Notes: a model not told the origin generated them from the letters alone. A DNA stretch of 64,000 bases from Azospirillaceae bacterium (GCA_031291675.1 JARLIO010000045.1:1-64000); one strand, 5' to 3'. Positions 30,213 to 40,782 are shown, counted from the first letter of the stretch. Made by a program: numbers and translations.

Positions 30213-31313
30213 ATGACCGAAGTGCCGAAGCAAGCTTCTGGACCGGCCGGCGGCCGTGCCAGCACCAAAAGGGAACTGCCTGAGCATTTCAAGGCCTACC
30301 GGCATGTCTGGGTTGTGGTCGAATGTGAACACGGTGTGGTGCACCCGGTATCCTTCGAACTGCTGGGGGAAGGCCGCAAGCTGGCCGACAAGCGCGAGGT
30401 CGAGCTTGCCGGGGTCGTACTGGGCAGCGATCCCGCGGCGATCGCCGCGGCGGCAACCGCCTGCTTCGAATATGGTGCCGATCGGGTCTACACCGTGACC
30501 GATCCCGCGTTGGCGCACTACCGCAACGAGGCCTATACCAAGGCGGTCACCGACCTCGTCAATAGCTACAAGCCCGAAATCCTGTTGCTGGGGGCGACGG
30601 CGTTTGGTCGCGACCTTGCGGGATCGGTCGCGACGACACTGCTGACGGGTCTTACCGCGGACTGCACCGCGTTGGCCATCGACGATGAGGGTTCGCTGGC
30701 GGCGACCCGGCCGACCTTCGGCGGTTCGCTGTTGTGCACGATCCTGACATTGAACTACCGGCCGCAGATGGCCACGGTGCGGCCGCGCGTCCTGGCGATG
30801 CCGGTGCGGCGACCGGGGCGCCACGGGCAGATTATCGAGCATCCCCTCAATCTCGCCGAGTCCGAGATCGTCACCAAGATCCTCCAGTTCATCGCCGACC
30901 GGGATTCGAACAAGGCCCAGCTCGCCTACGCCGATATCGTCGTTGCCGGCGGGCTGGGATTGCGCTCGGTCGAGAATTTCGAACGGGTCAAGGAGCTTGC
31001 GGCGGTGCTGGGGGCGGAATATGGCGGCTCCCGCCCCCTGGTGCAGAAAGGCTGGATCGCCGCCGACCGCCAGATCGGACAGACCGGCAAGACCATCCGT
31101 CCCAAACTCTATATCGCCGCCGGAATCTCCGGCGCGATTCAACACCGGGTCGGCGTTGAAGGGGCTGATCTGATCGTTGCGATCAATACCGATCCGAACG
31201 CGCAAATCTTCGACTTCGCCCATCTCGGGATCGTCGCCGACGCCGTCACCGTGCTGCCGGCACTGACCGTCGCATTCCGCAAGCACCTGTCGGTTAATCG
31301 TCTCGCGAGTTGA
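30213..31313 (+). CDS. fixB: Electron-transfer flavoprotein alpha subunit FixB
   Basis: Binds FAD together with FixA. The C-terminal ETF-alpha region is clear ([57 protein letters not shown]). The 366 residues are normal. It starts 12 bases after fixA. Confidence 0.95.
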   Translation: MTEVPKQASGPAGGRASTKRELPEHFKAYRHVWVVVECEHGVVHPVSFELLGEGRKLADKREVELAGVVLGSDPAAIAAAATACFEYGADRVYTVTDPALAHYRNEAYTKAVTDLVNSYKPEILLLGATAFGRDLAGSVATTLLTGLTADCTALAIDDEGSLAATRPTFGGSLLCTILTLNYRPQMATVRPRVLAMPVRRPGRHGQIIEHPLNLAESEIVTKILQFIADRDSNKAQLAYADIVVAGGLGLRSVENFERVKELAAVLGAEYGGSRPLVQKGWIAADRQIGQTGKTIRPKLYIAAGISGAIQHRVGVEGADLIVAINTDPNAQIFDFAHLGIVADAVTVLPALTVAFRKHLSVNRLAS

Positions 31314-31325
31314 AGGGAACCAACC

Positions 31326-32630
31326 ATGATCGAGCAGCGGTTTGACGCGATCGTCGTCGGCGCGGGCCCCTCGGGCAACGCGGCGGCCTATACCATGGCG
31401 ACGGCCGGGCTCAAGGTGCTCCAGTTGGAGCGCGGCGAGTATCCGGGATCGAAGAACGTCCAGGGCGCGATCCTTTACGCCAGCGCCCTGGAGAAGATCA
31501 TTCCCGACTTTCGGGATGATGCCCCCCTGGAACGGCATGTCATCGAACAGCGTCTGTGGACCATGGATGATGCCTCTCATGTCGGCGTCCATTACCGGTC
31601 ATCGGACTTCAACGAAGAGCGGCCAAACCGCTACACCATCCTGCGCGCCCAATTCGACAAATGGTTCAGCCGCCGGGTTCGCGATGCCGGTGCGATCCTG
31701 CTTTGCGAGACCACGGTCACCGAACTGCTGCGCGATCCGGCGGGACGGGTGATCGGGGTCCGGACCGACCGCGACGGCGGCACCGCCTTCGCCGATATCG
31801 TCGTCCTGGGCGAAGGGGTCAACGGCCTGGTCGGCCAACGCTCCGGCCTGCGCCCCGAACTCAAACCCGACAATGTGGCTTTGGCGGTCAAGGAGATGCA
31901 TTTCCTGCCGCGCGAAACCATCGAAAGCCGGTTCAACCTCAAGCAGGATGAAGGTGTCGTCATCGAAGCGATGGGGACGATCACGGCGGGAATGACCGGG
32001 ACCGCGTTCCTGTACACCAATCAGGAATCGATCTCGATCGGGATTGGCTGTCTCGTTTCCGATTTTGCCGAAAACCAGCAGACGCCCTACGGCCTGTTGG
32101 AGGCGTTCAAGAACCACCCCAGCATCAAGCCCCTGCTGGAAAACGCCGAATGCAAGGAATATGTCGCGCATCTGATCCCCGAGGGCGGTTACAACGCGAT
32201 CCCGGAGCTCTATGGCGACGGCTGGATCGTGGTCGGCGACGCCGGACAGTTCGTCAATGCGGTGCATCGGGAGGGATCGAACCTGGCGATGACCACGGGT
32301 CGCATCGCCGGTGAGACCATTGTCGCGCTGAAGCAGCGGCACCAGGCGATGTCCAAAGCAAATCTTGCGGAATATCGGCGGCGGCTCGACGAGACCTTCG
32401 TCATGAAAGACCTTAAGAAATACCGGAAAATTCCAGCGTTTCTTCACCGCAACAAGCAGATTTTCGGTCTTTATCCCAAGCTGTTCGCGGGCGCGGCCCA
32501 AACCTGGCTTCGCGTCGATGGGATCGACAAGCGAACCAAAGAGAAAGAGATCCTGAAATCGTTCCGCAAGGGCCGGACGTTACCCGGCCTGATCGGTGAT
32601 GCCTTCAACTTTGCGAGGTCGTGGCGATGA
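31326..32630 (+). CDS. fixC: FixC flavoprotein (ETF-quinone oxidoreductase-like)
   Basis: FAD protein of FixABCX that passes electrons towards quinone. The dinucleotide motif is [19 protein letters not shown], and the C-terminal flavin motif is [19 protein letters not shown]. The 434 residues fit. Its stop codon overlaps the fixX start (ATGA). Confidence 0.95.
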   Translation: MIEQRFDAIVVGAGPSGNAAAYTMATAGLKVLQLERGEYPGSKNVQGAILYASALEKIIPDFRDDAPLERHVIEQRLWTMDDASHVGVHYRSSDFNEERPNRYTILRAQFDKWFSRRVRDAGAILLCETTVTELLRDPAGRVIGVRTDRDGGTAFADIVVLGEGVNGLVGQRSGLRPELKPDNVALAVKEMHFLPRETIESRFNLKQDEGVVIEAMGTITAGMTGTAFLYTNQESISIGIGCLVSDFAENQQTPYGLLEAFKNHPSIKPLLENAECKEYVAHLIPEGGYNAIPELYGDGWIVVGDAGQFVNAVHREGSNLAMTTGRIAGETIVALKQRHQAMSKANLAEYRRRLDETFVMKDLKKYRKIPAFLHRNKQIFGLYPKLFAGAAQTWLRVDGIDKRTKEKEILKSFRKGRTLPGLIGDAFNFARSWR

Positions 32631-32953
32631 CAATGATAGCAAAAGCCGGGACAGCGGAGGCCGGCAGCGCCGGCATCAAGGTCGCGGACAAGCTTTTCCA
32701 GAACCGGTATCTCGTCGATGCGGGGCGCCCGCACATCAAGGTCCGTCCCCATGACAAACCGTCCAAGGCGCTCCTCTCCCTGACCCATACCTGCCCGGCG
32801 GGCTGCTACAGCCTCAACGATACCGGGCAGGTCGAGATCTCGGTTGATGGCTGCGTGGAATGCGGAACCTGTCGCGTCGTCACCGCCAAGACCGGCGAGA
32901 TCGAGTGGAACTATCCGCGCGGCGGTTTCGGCGTCCTGTTCAAGTTCGGGTAA
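32627..32953 (+). CDS. fixX: Ferredoxin-like protein FixX
   Basis: A 108-residue [4Fe-4S]-type subunit completing FixABCX ([11 protein letters not shown] and [11 protein letters not shown]). The ATG at 32627 overlaps the fixC stop. It ends 16 bases before a long G/C homopolymer block. Confidence 0.94.
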   Translation: MTMIAKAGTAEAGSAGIKVADKLFQNRYLVDAGRPHIKVRPHDKPSKALLSLTHTCPAGCYSLNDTGQVEISVDGCVECGTCRVVTAKTGEIEWNYPRGGFGVLFKFG

Positions 32954-32969
32954 CGTTTGCAAGGGCGTC

Positions 32970-33406
<437 letters not shown>

Positions 33407-33628
33407 ATGTCCGCAGACATTACGCCGGCCGGAGAGGCAACCACCGCCGTCCAAGGGTATGTCGCCAAAGCCCTTGACGCCCTCAATGACTATCGCATCA
33501 GCGAGCACGACGTCTTCGTTAACCCCACTGAACGGCGCACATCTCTACTGGCAGCGCAAGATGCCATTTCTGCCGCGCTCATGGTGATGGATAGGACGAC
33601 TTGGCCGAACCGTACTGATGACAGCTAA
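33407..33628 (+). CDS. Small protein of unknown function
   Basis: A 73-residue, probably helical protein (VQGYVAKALDALNDYRISEH) with a strong ribosome site (AAGGAAGG, six bases before ATG). There is no Cys pair, signal or membrane segment. I do not recognise it. It stands alone between the homopolymer block and a 900-base gap. Confidence 0.55.
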   Translation: MSADITPAGEATTAVQGYVAKALDALNDYRISEHDVFVNPTERRTSLLAAQDAISAALMVMDRTTWPNRTDDS

Positions 33629-34256
33629 TTGTCACGATGTCATGGATGGCGTCCTTGGACACCGTCTGTATTGAGCGATCGTGAGCGTCAGGTCCGGGCG
33701 CGATCTTGATCGGCGACGGAAGCGAATAGCGCGGAAATCGGATTTCCGATCGTTTGCGTCAGTGGTTCTGCGGATGGCCTCTTGACTCAGCCTGCGGTCG
33801 GCATCGAACTATCATTTGTTCATGCGGCAGAGGATTTTACCGCCATTGCCGCCGTCGCTTGAATTGTCCCTTATCAATTTATCAATCTGGCGCCGACCGA
33901 AAAGACCGCGGCGTTGTCCCGCGCCCGGATCATCGCTGATCGGGCGACCCGTGGCAATCGTGAGACGTTCGATCGCGTGATGGCGACAATCGCGCCGGAA
34001 GCGCCGGGTAAACGCGACAAAATTCCGTAACGCGGAATGACGCACAAGAGGAAGCTCAGGTGCCGCTTCGGGATCGTGAAAATCCTCGCAATACCGGCTG
34101 ACCGGAAGACGGTGTTCGCGAACGTCCTGGAGATCTTGTCCGGGACGGCGCGCCGGCTTCATCCAACCCCCCGTCGGATGCGTCGGGCGCGACGCCGCCA
34201 CACCATCAAAGTCGGCAAATCCTGGAACCGACGTCCGCCATCCAACCATGGCCGTT

Positions 34257-34292
34257 GGTCGGAAACACGACAGCACTGTCGCAATTGCGACG
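34257..34292 (+). promoter_or_regulatory. Two imperfect NifA sites of the fdx-nifT operon
   Basis: GGT-N10-ACA at 34257-34272 and TGT-N10-ACG at 34277-34292 each differ from TGT-N10-ACA by one base. They are 20 bases apart and end about 110 bases before the -24 element. Confidence 0.45.
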
Positions 34293-34401
34293 GTGCGGAT
34301 TTGCGGCGAACCCGGCAAGGCACCGTGCAGATCACTCAGCCAGCCCGCTCCACGACAAAGACCAGGCGATCCCGTGGCCGATCCGCACCCAGCAAATGCG
34401 G

Positions 34402-34417
34402 TGGCACGGCGCTTGCT
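34402..34417 (+). promoter_or_regulatory. Sigma54 promoter of the fdx-nifT operon
   Basis: TGGCAC-GGCGC-TTGCT is a full consensus match, 120 bases before the ferredoxin start. Confidence 0.85.
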
Positions 34418-34536
34418 GTTCCCTCTGCGGCGGAATTCTGTCAGCACAACGGCACCCCGTTGATTTCAGCGTCAATTCCTTCGAAACAGAGATTGCTCGA
34501 ACAGCCAGGTGGCTTCCTCGAAGAAGGGAAAGGGTC

Positions 34537-34734
34537 ATGGCCTACAAGATCATCGCCTCGCAATGCACGAGTTGCAGTATCTGCGAGTTCGAGTGCCCGA
34601 ACGCCGCCATTTCCATGAAGAACGGCACCTTCGCGATCAATCCGAAGAAATGCACGGAATGCGAAGGACATTTCGACAGCCCCAAATGCGCCGAAGTTTG
34701 TCCGGTTCCCGAAACCTGTGTTCCAGCCCGTTGA
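34537..34734 (+). CDS. fdxN: 2[4Fe-4S] ferredoxin, FdxN type (copy 1)
   Basis: A 65-residue bacterial-type ferredoxin with [15 protein letters not shown] and CTECEG ... CAEVCP. It resembles the copy at 37843 (both begin with [10 protein letters not shown]). FdxN-type ferredoxins donate electrons to nitrogenase or NifB. The start at 34537 follows AAGGGAAAGGG. Which of the two copies deserves the name fdxN is uncertain. Confidence 0.88.
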   Translation: MAYKIIASQCTSCSICEFECPNAAISMKNGTFAINPKKCTECEGHFDSPKCAEVCPVPETCVPAR

Positions 34735-34803
34735 CCCCCCCACCCCCGGACACCACGTCGCGGTCCCACCGCAGAAGTCCCACCAAGCGAAAGAGTTGCC
34801 GCG

Positions 34804-35019
34804 ATGAAAGTGATGATCCGTCGTTCGCCCGAAACCGGCCTGTCGATTTACGTCCCGAAGAAAGACCTCGAGGAACCGATTGTCGCGTTCGAGCACGAGA
34901 CATTGTGGGGCGGATGGATCCGCATCGCCAATGGCTGGGTCCTCGATTTGCCTGATCTGGCGGCCGACACCCCGTTGCCGATCACCGTCAATGCCCGCAA
35001 GCGCGGCGAAGAGGAGTAA
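34804..35019 (+). CDS. nifT: NifT/FixU family protein
   Basis: A 71-residue beta-rich protein with the family start [20 protein letters not shown] and [11 protein letters not shown]. Its function is unknown; it is common near nifB and nifZ. It lies 69 bases after the ferredoxin and five before the SIR2-like gene. Confidence 0.93.
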   Translation: MKVMIRRSPETGLSIYVPKKDLEEPIVAFEHETLWGGWIRIANGWVLDLPDLAADTPLPITVNARKRGEEE

Positions 35020-35024
35020 GCGAG

Positions 35025-35894
35025 ATGGATACCCCCCTGTCAGTGACGGATCTCATGGGTCTGACGGATGCGGAGACGGTTCTCACCGACCTCGGCAGCC
35101 GGATGCAGACCGGCACCCTCGTCCCCTATCTCGGTCCCGGTCTGGCGACGCTGGGCAACGCGGCGGTCCCCACGACGTTCGAGGCGCTTGCGGCCTTTTT
35201 CGCGGCCAAGGTCGCCCTGCCGCGCCGGGCCAAGGGCAATCCCTGGGCGGCGGCCCAGCATATCGAGAGCACGAAGCACCGCTCCACGGTTTCGGCGCTG
35301 ATGACCGAAGCCTTTCATTCACCGGTCGAACCGACAGCGTTTCACCACCATCTCGCGACCTTGCCGCTGCCGATGATCGTCGACACCTGGTACGACGGCG
35401 CCATGAGCGCGGCACTGGCCGCCCGCTTGGATTGGGGCGAAGTCCAGGGCATAACCCGGGCCGGCATTGGCGAAGACCGCTGGTATCGTTTCTATGATGC
35501 CGCCGGCCAGGAAGCCGACCGCACCGTGGCAGAGGCCTGGCGGACGGTTCTGTACAAACCCCATGGCAGTATCGTACCGGTGCGTAACTTTCTGATCTCG
35601 GACGCCGATTATGTCGAGGTTCTGACGGAGATCGACATCCAGACCCCGATCCCCGATATCGTCAAGGATCGACGCACCAATCGCGATTTCCTGTTCCTGG
35701 GCTGCCGGTTTCACGACCAGCTTCTGCGCACCTATGCCCGGCAGATCACCAAGCGTTCGGACGGGCAACGATACGCCGTCGTCGACCCCACGATCATGAC
35801 CCGCAACGAACTGAAATTCTTTCGGGCCCAGGGCATCACCCCGCTCGCGATCCCGCTGGACCGCGCCGTCGAGGTCCTGCTCGCCGCGCCGTGA
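35025..35894 (+). CDS. SIR2-like family protein in the nif cluster
   Basis: A 289-residue protein with a SIR2-type Rossmann layout: [14 protein letters not shown] at the N terminus in place of the usual GAGxS motif, YKPHGSIVP with a His, and a late [16 protein letters not shown] segment. It belongs to the SIR2-like family of NAD-binding proteins rather than the canonical zinc-containing deacetylases; no Cys4 zinc site is seen. Its position five bases after nifT and before nifB suggests a nif-related role such as NAD-dependent protein regulation. The activity is unknown. Confidence 0.8.
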   Translation: MDTPLSVTDLMGLTDAETVLTDLGSRMQTGTLVPYLGPGLATLGNAAVPTTFEALAAFFAAKVALPRRAKGNPWAAAQHIESTKHRSTVSALMTEAFHSPVEPTAFHHHLATLPLPMIVDTWYDGAMSAALAARLDWGEVQGITRAGIGEDRWYRFYDAAGQEADRTVAEAWRTVLYKPHGSIVPVRNFLISDADYVEVLTEIDIQTPIPDIVKDRRTNRDFLFLGCRFHDQLLRTYARQITKRSDGQRYAVVDPTIMTRNELKFFRAQGITPLAIPLDRAVEVLLAAP

Positions 35895-35979
35895 CCCGAG
35901 CCGCCGCCACGCCGGAGACGATCCCGGCCGGTGCGCACTTGTCGTGTTTCCAACAGGGCCAAAGATTTCACGAACCCCC

Positions 35980-35995
35980 TGTCAGCAAAGCGACA
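35980..35995 (+). promoter_or_regulatory. NifA upstream activator site of nifB
   Basis: Perfect TGT-N10-ACA, 59 bases before the nifB -24 element. Confidence 0.7.
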
Positions 35996-36054
35996 GTCCT
36001 CGAAAAATCCTGTCAACCACCTGATTTTCAATGTTTCTTGGACTCATTCTCATT

Positions 36055-36070
36055 TGGCACACGAGTTGCT
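36055..36070 (+). promoter_or_regulatory. Sigma54 promoter of the nifB operon
   Basis: TGGCAC-ACGAG-TTGCT is a full consensus match, 102 bases before the nifB start. Confidence 0.88.
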
Positions 36071-36172
36071 GAACACGGGTTGGCAAAGACGTCACGAGAA
36101 TTCGATTCCCAGATTTCGGCGCCAGATTTTGGCGCCCGATTTTAGCGATTGAACCAAGAACGAGGAGCGGAG

Positions 36173-37735
36173 ATGCACGCGTCAACACAGCACGAAGGAA
36201 CCAATGTTGGTGCTATCACCAATCTTGAAGCGGCGCTGCAGCAGGCCGCCGAACACAAAGGGTGTGGCACGCAGGGCGGAAGCGGCAAAGCGAGTTGCGG
36301 ATCCGCGGCGGGTCAGGGCGACCTCCCGACCGAGATCTGGGAAAAGGTCAAGAACCATCCCTGCTACAGCGAAGAGGCGCATCACCATTACGCCCGCATG
36401 CATGTGGCGGTCGCCCCGGCCTGTAACATCCAATGCAATTATTGCAACCGGAAATATGATTGCGCCAATGAATCGCGCCCCGGCGTCGTCAGCGAGAAGC
36501 TGACCCCGGAACAGGCCGCCAAAAAGGTGCTGGCCGTCGCGTCGACCATTCCCCAGATGACGGTCCTGGGGATCGCCGGCCCGGGCGACCCGCTGGCCAA
36601 TCCCGAGAAGACCTTCAAGACATTCGCGCTGATTGCCGAGACCGCGCCCGATATCAAGCTCTGTCTGTCGACCAACGGGCTGGCCCTGCCCGACCATGTC
36701 GACACGATCGCCCGTTTCAACGTCGATCACGTGACCATCACAATCAACATGGTCGATCCGGAGATCGGGGCCAAGATCTATCCCTGGATCTTCTGGAAGC
36801 ACCGCCGCTACACCGGGGTCGAGGCCGCGCAGATCCTCACCGATCGCCAGCTCCAAGGGCTCGAAATGCTGACCGAGCGCGGCATTCTCTGCAAGGTCAA
36901 TTCGGTGATGATCCCCGGGGTCAACGACAAGCACCTGGTCGAAGTCAACCGCGCCGTCAAATCCCGCGGCGCCTTCCTGCACAACATCATGCCGCTGATC
37001 TCCGCGCCCGAGCACGGCACGGTGTTCGGCCTCACCGGCCAGCGGGGCCCGACCGCCCAGGAACTCAAGGCGCTCCAGGACAGCTGCGAGGGCGAGATGA
37101 ACATGATGCGGCACTGCCGGCAATGCCGCGCCGATGCCGTCGGTCTGCTCGGCGAAGATCGCAGCGCCGAATTCACCACCGACAAGATCATGGCGATGGA
37201 AGTCGACTACGACCTGGACGCGCGCAAGGCTTATCAGGCCAAGGTGGAGGAGGAACGGGTCGCCAAAGTCGCCGCCAAGCAGGAAGAGCTGTCGTCCCTG
37301 GCCGGCGAAATGAGCGACATCAAGCTCCTGGTCGCCGTCGCGACCAAGGGCTCGGGGCTGATCAACGAGCATTTCGGTCATGCCAAGGAGTTCCAGGTCT
37401 ATGAACTCTCGACCGCGGGCGCCAAGTTCGTCGGTCACCGCCGTGTCGATCTCTACTGTCAGGGCGGCTATGGCGAAGAGGACAGCCTGGAAACCATCAT
37501 CCGGGCCATCAATGATTGTCATGCCGTGTTCGTCGCCAAGATCGGCGGCTGCCCCAAGGCCGATCTGACCAACGCCGGAATCGAACCGGTCGACCAGTTC
37601 GCCCATGAATTCATCGAGAAATCGGCAATCGCCTGGTTCAAGGCCTACCTCGATCGGGTCAAGACCGGCGAAATCGCCCATATCGCGCGGGGGGACGCCG
37701 AAATCCGTCAGGGGGCGTTGACCGCCGCGGCCTGA
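36173..37735 (+). CDS. nifB: FeMo-cofactor biosynthesis radical SAM protein NifB
   Basis: Makes NifB-co, the carbide-containing 8Fe core of FeMo-co. The radical-SAM motif CNIQCNYC and its following sequence ([14 protein letters not shown]) are typical. The C-terminal third is a NifX-like domain ([20 protein letters not shown]). The 520 residues match fused NifB. The start at 36173 follows GAGGAGCGG. It heads a run of 13 closely spaced genes. Confidence 0.97.
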   Translation: MHASTQHEGTNVGAITNLEAALQQAAEHKGCGTQGGSGKASCGSAAGQGDLPTEIWEKVKNHPCYSEEAHHHYARMHVAVAPACNIQCNYCNRKYDCANESRPGVVSEKLTPEQAAKKVLAVASTIPQMTVLGIAGPGDPLANPEKTFKTFALIAETAPDIKLCLSTNGLALPDHVDTIARFNVDHVTITINMVDPEIGAKIYPWIFWKHRRYTGVEAAQILTDRQLQGLEMLTERGILCKVNSVMIPGVNDKHLVEVNRAVKSRGAFLHNIMPLISAPEHGTVFGLTGQRGPTAQELKALQDSCEGEMNMMRHCRQCRADAVGLLGEDRSAEFTTDKIMAMEVDYDLDARKAYQAKVEEERVAKVAAKQEELSSLAGEMSDIKLLVAVATKGSGLINEHFGHAKEFQVYELSTAGAKFVGHRRVDLYCQGGYGEEDSLETIIRAINDCHAVFVAKIGGCPKADLTNAGIEPVDQFAHEFIEKSAIAWFKAYLDRVKTGEIAHIARGDAEIRQGALTAAA

Positions 37736-37842
37736 GAAACCGGCCGACCGAACCAACAGCGGGCCTCCCGATCCGCCTTTCACCCCACGCCCGGCTCGGG
37801 ATGTCCCGTTGTTCAACCGCAGTGAAACAGGAGAAAAAACCC

Positions 37843-38067
37843 ATGGCCTTGAAGATCATCGCCTCACAATGCACGAGCTGCTCGGCCTGTGAAGCGGAAT
37901 GCCCGAATGTCGCGATTTCCGAAAAAGGCGGGACCTTCGTGATCAATCCCAAGAAATGCACCGAGTGCATCGGTCATTTTGATGCTCCGCAATGTGCGGC
38001 CGTCTGTCCGGTCGACGACACCTGCGTGATCGATACCTCCTATCCGCGCTACCAAGCCGCCGTATAA
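37843..38067 (+). CDS. fdxN: 2[4Fe-4S] ferredoxin, FdxN type (copy 2)
   Basis: A 74-residue ferredoxin with [15 protein letters not shown] and CTECIG ... [11 protein letters not shown]. It follows nifB, the usual place of fdxN, whose product supports NifB maturation. The start at 37843 follows ACAGGAG. Related to the copy at 34537. Confidence 0.92.
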   Translation: MALKIIASQCTSCSACEAECPNVAISEKGGTFVINPKKCTECIGHFDAPQCAAVCPVDDTCVIDTSYPRYQAAV

Positions 38068-38078
38068 CGGAGCCCACC

Positions 38079-38408
38079 ATGAATTTCTCGATCACACCGG
38101 CGGCGGAAAAATTCATTCGCCTGATGCTGCGGGTCGACGGTGGCCCCGGCAGCGGCTTTCGCCTGGTGGTTAGTCCCGGCGGCTGTTCCGGACTGTCGGC
38201 GGACATCAGTGTCACCGCCGAGCCGAAACCGGGTGACGCCGTGGTCGAAAGCAACGGCGTGAAACTGTTCCTGCCGGCGGAGAGTCGCCTGCTGCTCGAT
38301 GGCGTGACCATCGACTTCACCGACACCGCGGCGAAAACCGGCCTGGTGTTCCACGACCCCAAGGCAACGTCGTGCCACGCGACGCCCGCGGTCGTCACGA
38401 TCCAATGA
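38079..38408 (+). CDS. HesB/IscA-like protein (second copy)
   Basis: A 109-residue A-type protein with GGCSG in the first Cys position, but the C-terminal CxC of true IscA is replaced by a single Cys (KATSCHATPAV). The binding site is therefore altered, as in many nif-linked HesB-like proteins. It starts 11 bases after the ferredoxin. Confidence 0.85.
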   Translation: MNFSITPAAEKFIRLMLRVDGGPGSGFRLVVSPGGCSGLSADISVTAEPKPGDAVVESNGVKLFLPAESRLLLDGVTIDFTDTAAKTGLVFHDPKATSCHATPAVVTIQ

Positions 38409-38429
38409 TCGCAAGAGGGTAAGGCCAAA

Positions 38430-38972
38430 ATGAGGGCTTCGCGAGGCCGCAGCGATCAGAACGCCGCCATGGTGCCGGATGCGGTTCTCACGAACGCCCT
38501 GTTGGGCGGCGGCCTGCCCGCGAAAGCCGAACGGCAGTTGCAGCTCGCCAGCCGCAACTATCACCGCGATGGCATCGCGGAAGGGCATCTCCGCCAGGCG
38601 CAGGCGATCGCGCCCGAGCACGCCGCGGTCCTGATCGGTCTCTACCGCTTCTATTTCTACAAGGGTCGGCTCGCCGACGCCCTGGACATCGCGCGGCTCT
38701 GTCTGGCCAAGGCCGCGCGCGACAGCAATTTCCCTGGCGATTGGCGGCTGGTCACGGCGGCCGACGCCGAGTTCGGCAGCTACGACAAGATGCTGCCGCG
38801 GTTCTATCTCTTTACCCTGAAAGGCTACGCCTATCTGCAGATGCGCCTTGGCAATATCGAGGAGGGACGTGCCGCGGCCGCAAAGCTTCTGGAACTCGAT
38901 CCCTCCGACAAGATCGGCGCTCAATTACTTCTCGATATTATCCAGAGAAGGGAACTGGACGATCATGAATGA
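38430..38972 (+). CDS. TPR-repeat protein
   Basis: A 180-residue helical protein with TPR-like pairs (EGHLRQAQAIAPEHAAVLIG, YKGRLADALDIARLCLAKAA, MRLGNIEEGRAAAAKLLELD). A mediator of protein contacts, probably in nitrogenase maturation; no specific partner is known. It overlaps the next gene by eight bases. Confidence 0.8.
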   Translation: MRASRGRSDQNAAMVPDAVLTNALLGGGLPAKAERQLQLASRNYHRDGIAEGHLRQAQAIAPEHAAVLIGLYRFYFYKGRLADALDIARLCLAKAARDSNFPGDWRLVTAADAEFGSYDKMLPRFYLFTLKGYAYLQMRLGNIEEGRAAAAKLLELDPSDKIGAQLLLDIIQRRELDDHE

Positions 38973-39750
38973 CATCGATGAAGCCCGGGACTGGCAAGGA
39001 AACGAATTCACCTGCGCCGGATGTCGCCATGAAGCCGCAGCCCCGGCGACCCGTTGCCAGTTGAAGCATGCCTGTGTCCAGGATCGCTATGCGCGACGGA
39101 TCGACCGCTTCTTCGATTGGAACCCGGAACTTGCCAATTCCTATGTCCGGCATCCCCATTTCGAGGTCCGGGCCATCGCCGCGAAACATGCCGATGTCTT
39201 CATGTTGCCGCCGTTGCTCGACGATCCCGACGAAACCGTCCGCTGGAACGCGGCACGCCGGCTGCCCAAACGCTATATCCTGCCCCTGCGCCAGGACCCG
39301 CATCGGGAAGTCCGGATCCGAATCGTCGGCTTGCTCGACGATGCCGAACTCGGGCCGCTGATGCTGGATCCGGACTACTATGTCCGTCTGGTTGTGGCGC
39401 GACGGATCGCCCCTTTCCACCTGACGCGGATGATCAATGACGATGAACCGGAGGTCCGCCGGGTTATCGCCCGTCGGGTCCCGTTCGACTGGCTGTTTCG
39501 CCTCATCGAGGATCCGGACCCCCTGGTCCGATTGGAAGTGGCAAAACGTCTGGCGCCCGATCTTCTGGTTCGCCTCAAGAGCGACCCGGACTGGCGGGTA
39601 CGGTTCGAAGCGGCAAGCCGGATCCCGTTCCCCCTGCTGGACCCGCTTGCCGACGATGACGACACCCTGGTGCGCGAGGCGGCGCGGGCCCGTCTGCCGG
39701 GCGGCCGGGATCCAATAAGGAACGACCAGATCAAGGAGACGGCACCATGA
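38965..39750 (+). CDS. 4Fe-4S leucine-rich-variant (LRV) repeat protein
   Basis: A 261-residue protein with an N-terminal Cys cluster (CAGCRHEAAAPATRC ... KHACVQDRYARRIDRFFDW) that fits the [4Fe-4S] site of the Azotobacter LRV protein. About eight LRV repeats of roughly 24 residues follow (VRWNAARRLP, VRRVIARRVP, VRLEVAKRLAP, VRFEAASRIP). Function unknown. It overlaps the TPR gene before and nifZ after, indicating translational coupling. Confidence 0.88.
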   Translation: MNDIDEARDWQGNEFTCAGCRHEAAAPATRCQLKHACVQDRYARRIDRFFDWNPELANSYVRHPHFEVRAIAAKHADVFMLPPLLDDPDETVRWNAARRLPKRYILPLRQDPHREVRIRIVGLLDDAELGPLMLDPDYYVRLVVARRIAPFHLTRMINDDEPEVRRVIARRVPFDWLFRLIEDPDPLVRLEVAKRLAPDLLVRLKSDPDWRVRFEAASRIPFPLLDPLADDDDTLVREAARARLPGGRDPIRNDQIKETAP

Positions 39751-40067
39751 GCAATATCGTTCGCGACAGCGATGTCGTCGAAATCTCCGAGCCCCCCTGT
39801 TTCACCTTCGGCGAAAAAGTCAGGGCCCGGCGCACCATTCGCAATGACGGGACCTATGCCGGCAAGGATATCGGCGAGGTCCTGGCGAAGAAAGGTGAGG
39901 AAGGCTATGTCATCAGCATCGGGACGTTCCTGCAGCAATTCTACATCTATGCCGTCGAGTTCATGGAGACCGGTAACCGCGTCGGCATGAAACGCAAGGA
40001 ACTCGATCGCGTCGAGCCGCGGGATATTGATCTCGACCTGCCGCTGCCGGGCAGTGTGTCGCCATGA
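39747..40067 (+). CDS. nifZ: Nitrogenase maturation protein NifZ
   Basis: A 106-residue SH3-like protein (FTFGEKVRARRTIRNDGTYA, KKGEEGYVISIGTFLQQFYI). NifZ aids P-cluster formation in the MoFe protein. It starts within the stop of the LRV gene (ATGA) and ends within the start of the next gene. Confidence 0.93.
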   Translation: MSNIVRDSDVVEISEPPCFTFGEKVRARRTIRNDGTYAGKDIGEVLAKKGEEGYVISIGTFLQQFYIYAVEFMETGNRVGMKRKELDRVEPRDIDLDLPLPGSVSP

Positions 40068-40303
40068 TCGAACCCCGCCTGCCCCGCTACCAATGGGGTC
40101 AACGCGTTCGCGCCGCAATCGACCTGCACAATGACGGATCCTACCCGGACCAGCCGGCGCTGGCGCTTCTGGTCGGCCAGGGCGAGCCCGGGGAAATCGT
40201 CCAGATCGGAACCCATACCGAGGCCAACCTGCCGGTCTACCTGGTCGAATTTGGCGACCGGCGGGTCGTCGGCTGTCTCGAAGAAGAGATCACACCGCTG
40301 TGA
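40064..40303 (+). CDS. Second NifZ-domain protein
   Basis: A 79-residue NifZ-like protein (YQWGQRVRAAIDLHNDGSYP, GEIVQIGTHTEANLPVYLVE). Some bacteria have one longer NifZ with two such domains; here the second is encoded separately with an ATGA overlap. It may form a heteromer with NifZ. Confidence 0.88.
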   Translation: MIEPRLPRYQWGQRVRAAIDLHNDGSYPDQPALALLVGQGEPGEIVQIGTHTEANLPVYLVEFGDRRVVGCLEEEITPL

Positions 40304-40360
40304 TCCCACAGGGTCTACCGCGGATCCACCCCCCAAATCTCCGCCTACGGAGCGCGCATC

Positions 40361-40732
40361 ATGGGCATTTCTATCGAAGCACCGATGGTGAAAACGGCGT
40401 CGCGGCCCGGGTACCAGCAACCGAACGACCTCGACCGCAAGCGTATCGAGCGGACTTTGAAGGCCCGCAAGCGCTATCGGTACGTTTCACCACGGGTCCT
40501 GCCCGTCCCTGGCGGTTACCGGATCGAGAGTCCGTGTTGTTCACGGAACATCGCCGGCGACGGTGCGGTCGTCGATGTCGCCCTGCTGACCTATCAAGAC
40601 GACTCAGGAAGCTGGACCCTGTACCGAAAGGATCATGCCGCCGGCGCCTGGGAATATCACAATAGCTACGGCCGTCTCATCGATCTTCTGGAGCAACTGA
40701 ACGTCGATCCGGATCGGAAGTTCTGGCAATGA
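40361..40732 (+). CDS. DUF3024-like nif-associated protein
   Basis: A 123-residue protein ending in a pattern close to DUF3024 (GSWTLYRKDHAAGAWEYHNS, then DPDRKFW). It also has a CC pair (SPCCSRN). Function unknown. The ATG at 40361 follows CGGAG. Family assignment is by memory of the C-terminal pattern only. Confidence 0.65.
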   Translation: MGISIEAPMVKTASRPGYQQPNDLDRKRIERTLKARKRYRYVSPRVLPVPGGYRIESPCCSRNIAGDGAVVDVALLTYQDDSGSWTLYRKDHAAGAWEYHNSYGRLIDLLEQLNVDPDRKFWQ

Positions 40733-40782
40733 ATTTGCATGGCTCCGGTTCGTATTCCTCAACCGATCTCGACGTCAGGTAA

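Larger units (their letters stand above)
33629..34536. other. Long stretch with only a regulatory region and a possible gene remnant
   Basis: About 900 bases. The only coding-like piece is an open frame at 33863-34030 (plus strand) with no standard start codon, reading KTAALSRARIIADRATRGNR and onward; it may be the 3' end of a lost gene. The last 280 bases carry the promoter region of the next operon. Confidence 0.45.

Noticed and set aside
34255-34536. Upstream extension of the first ferredoxin frame
   Set aside because: It runs through the sigma54 promoter at 34402; the ferredoxin begins at its own ATG at 34537.
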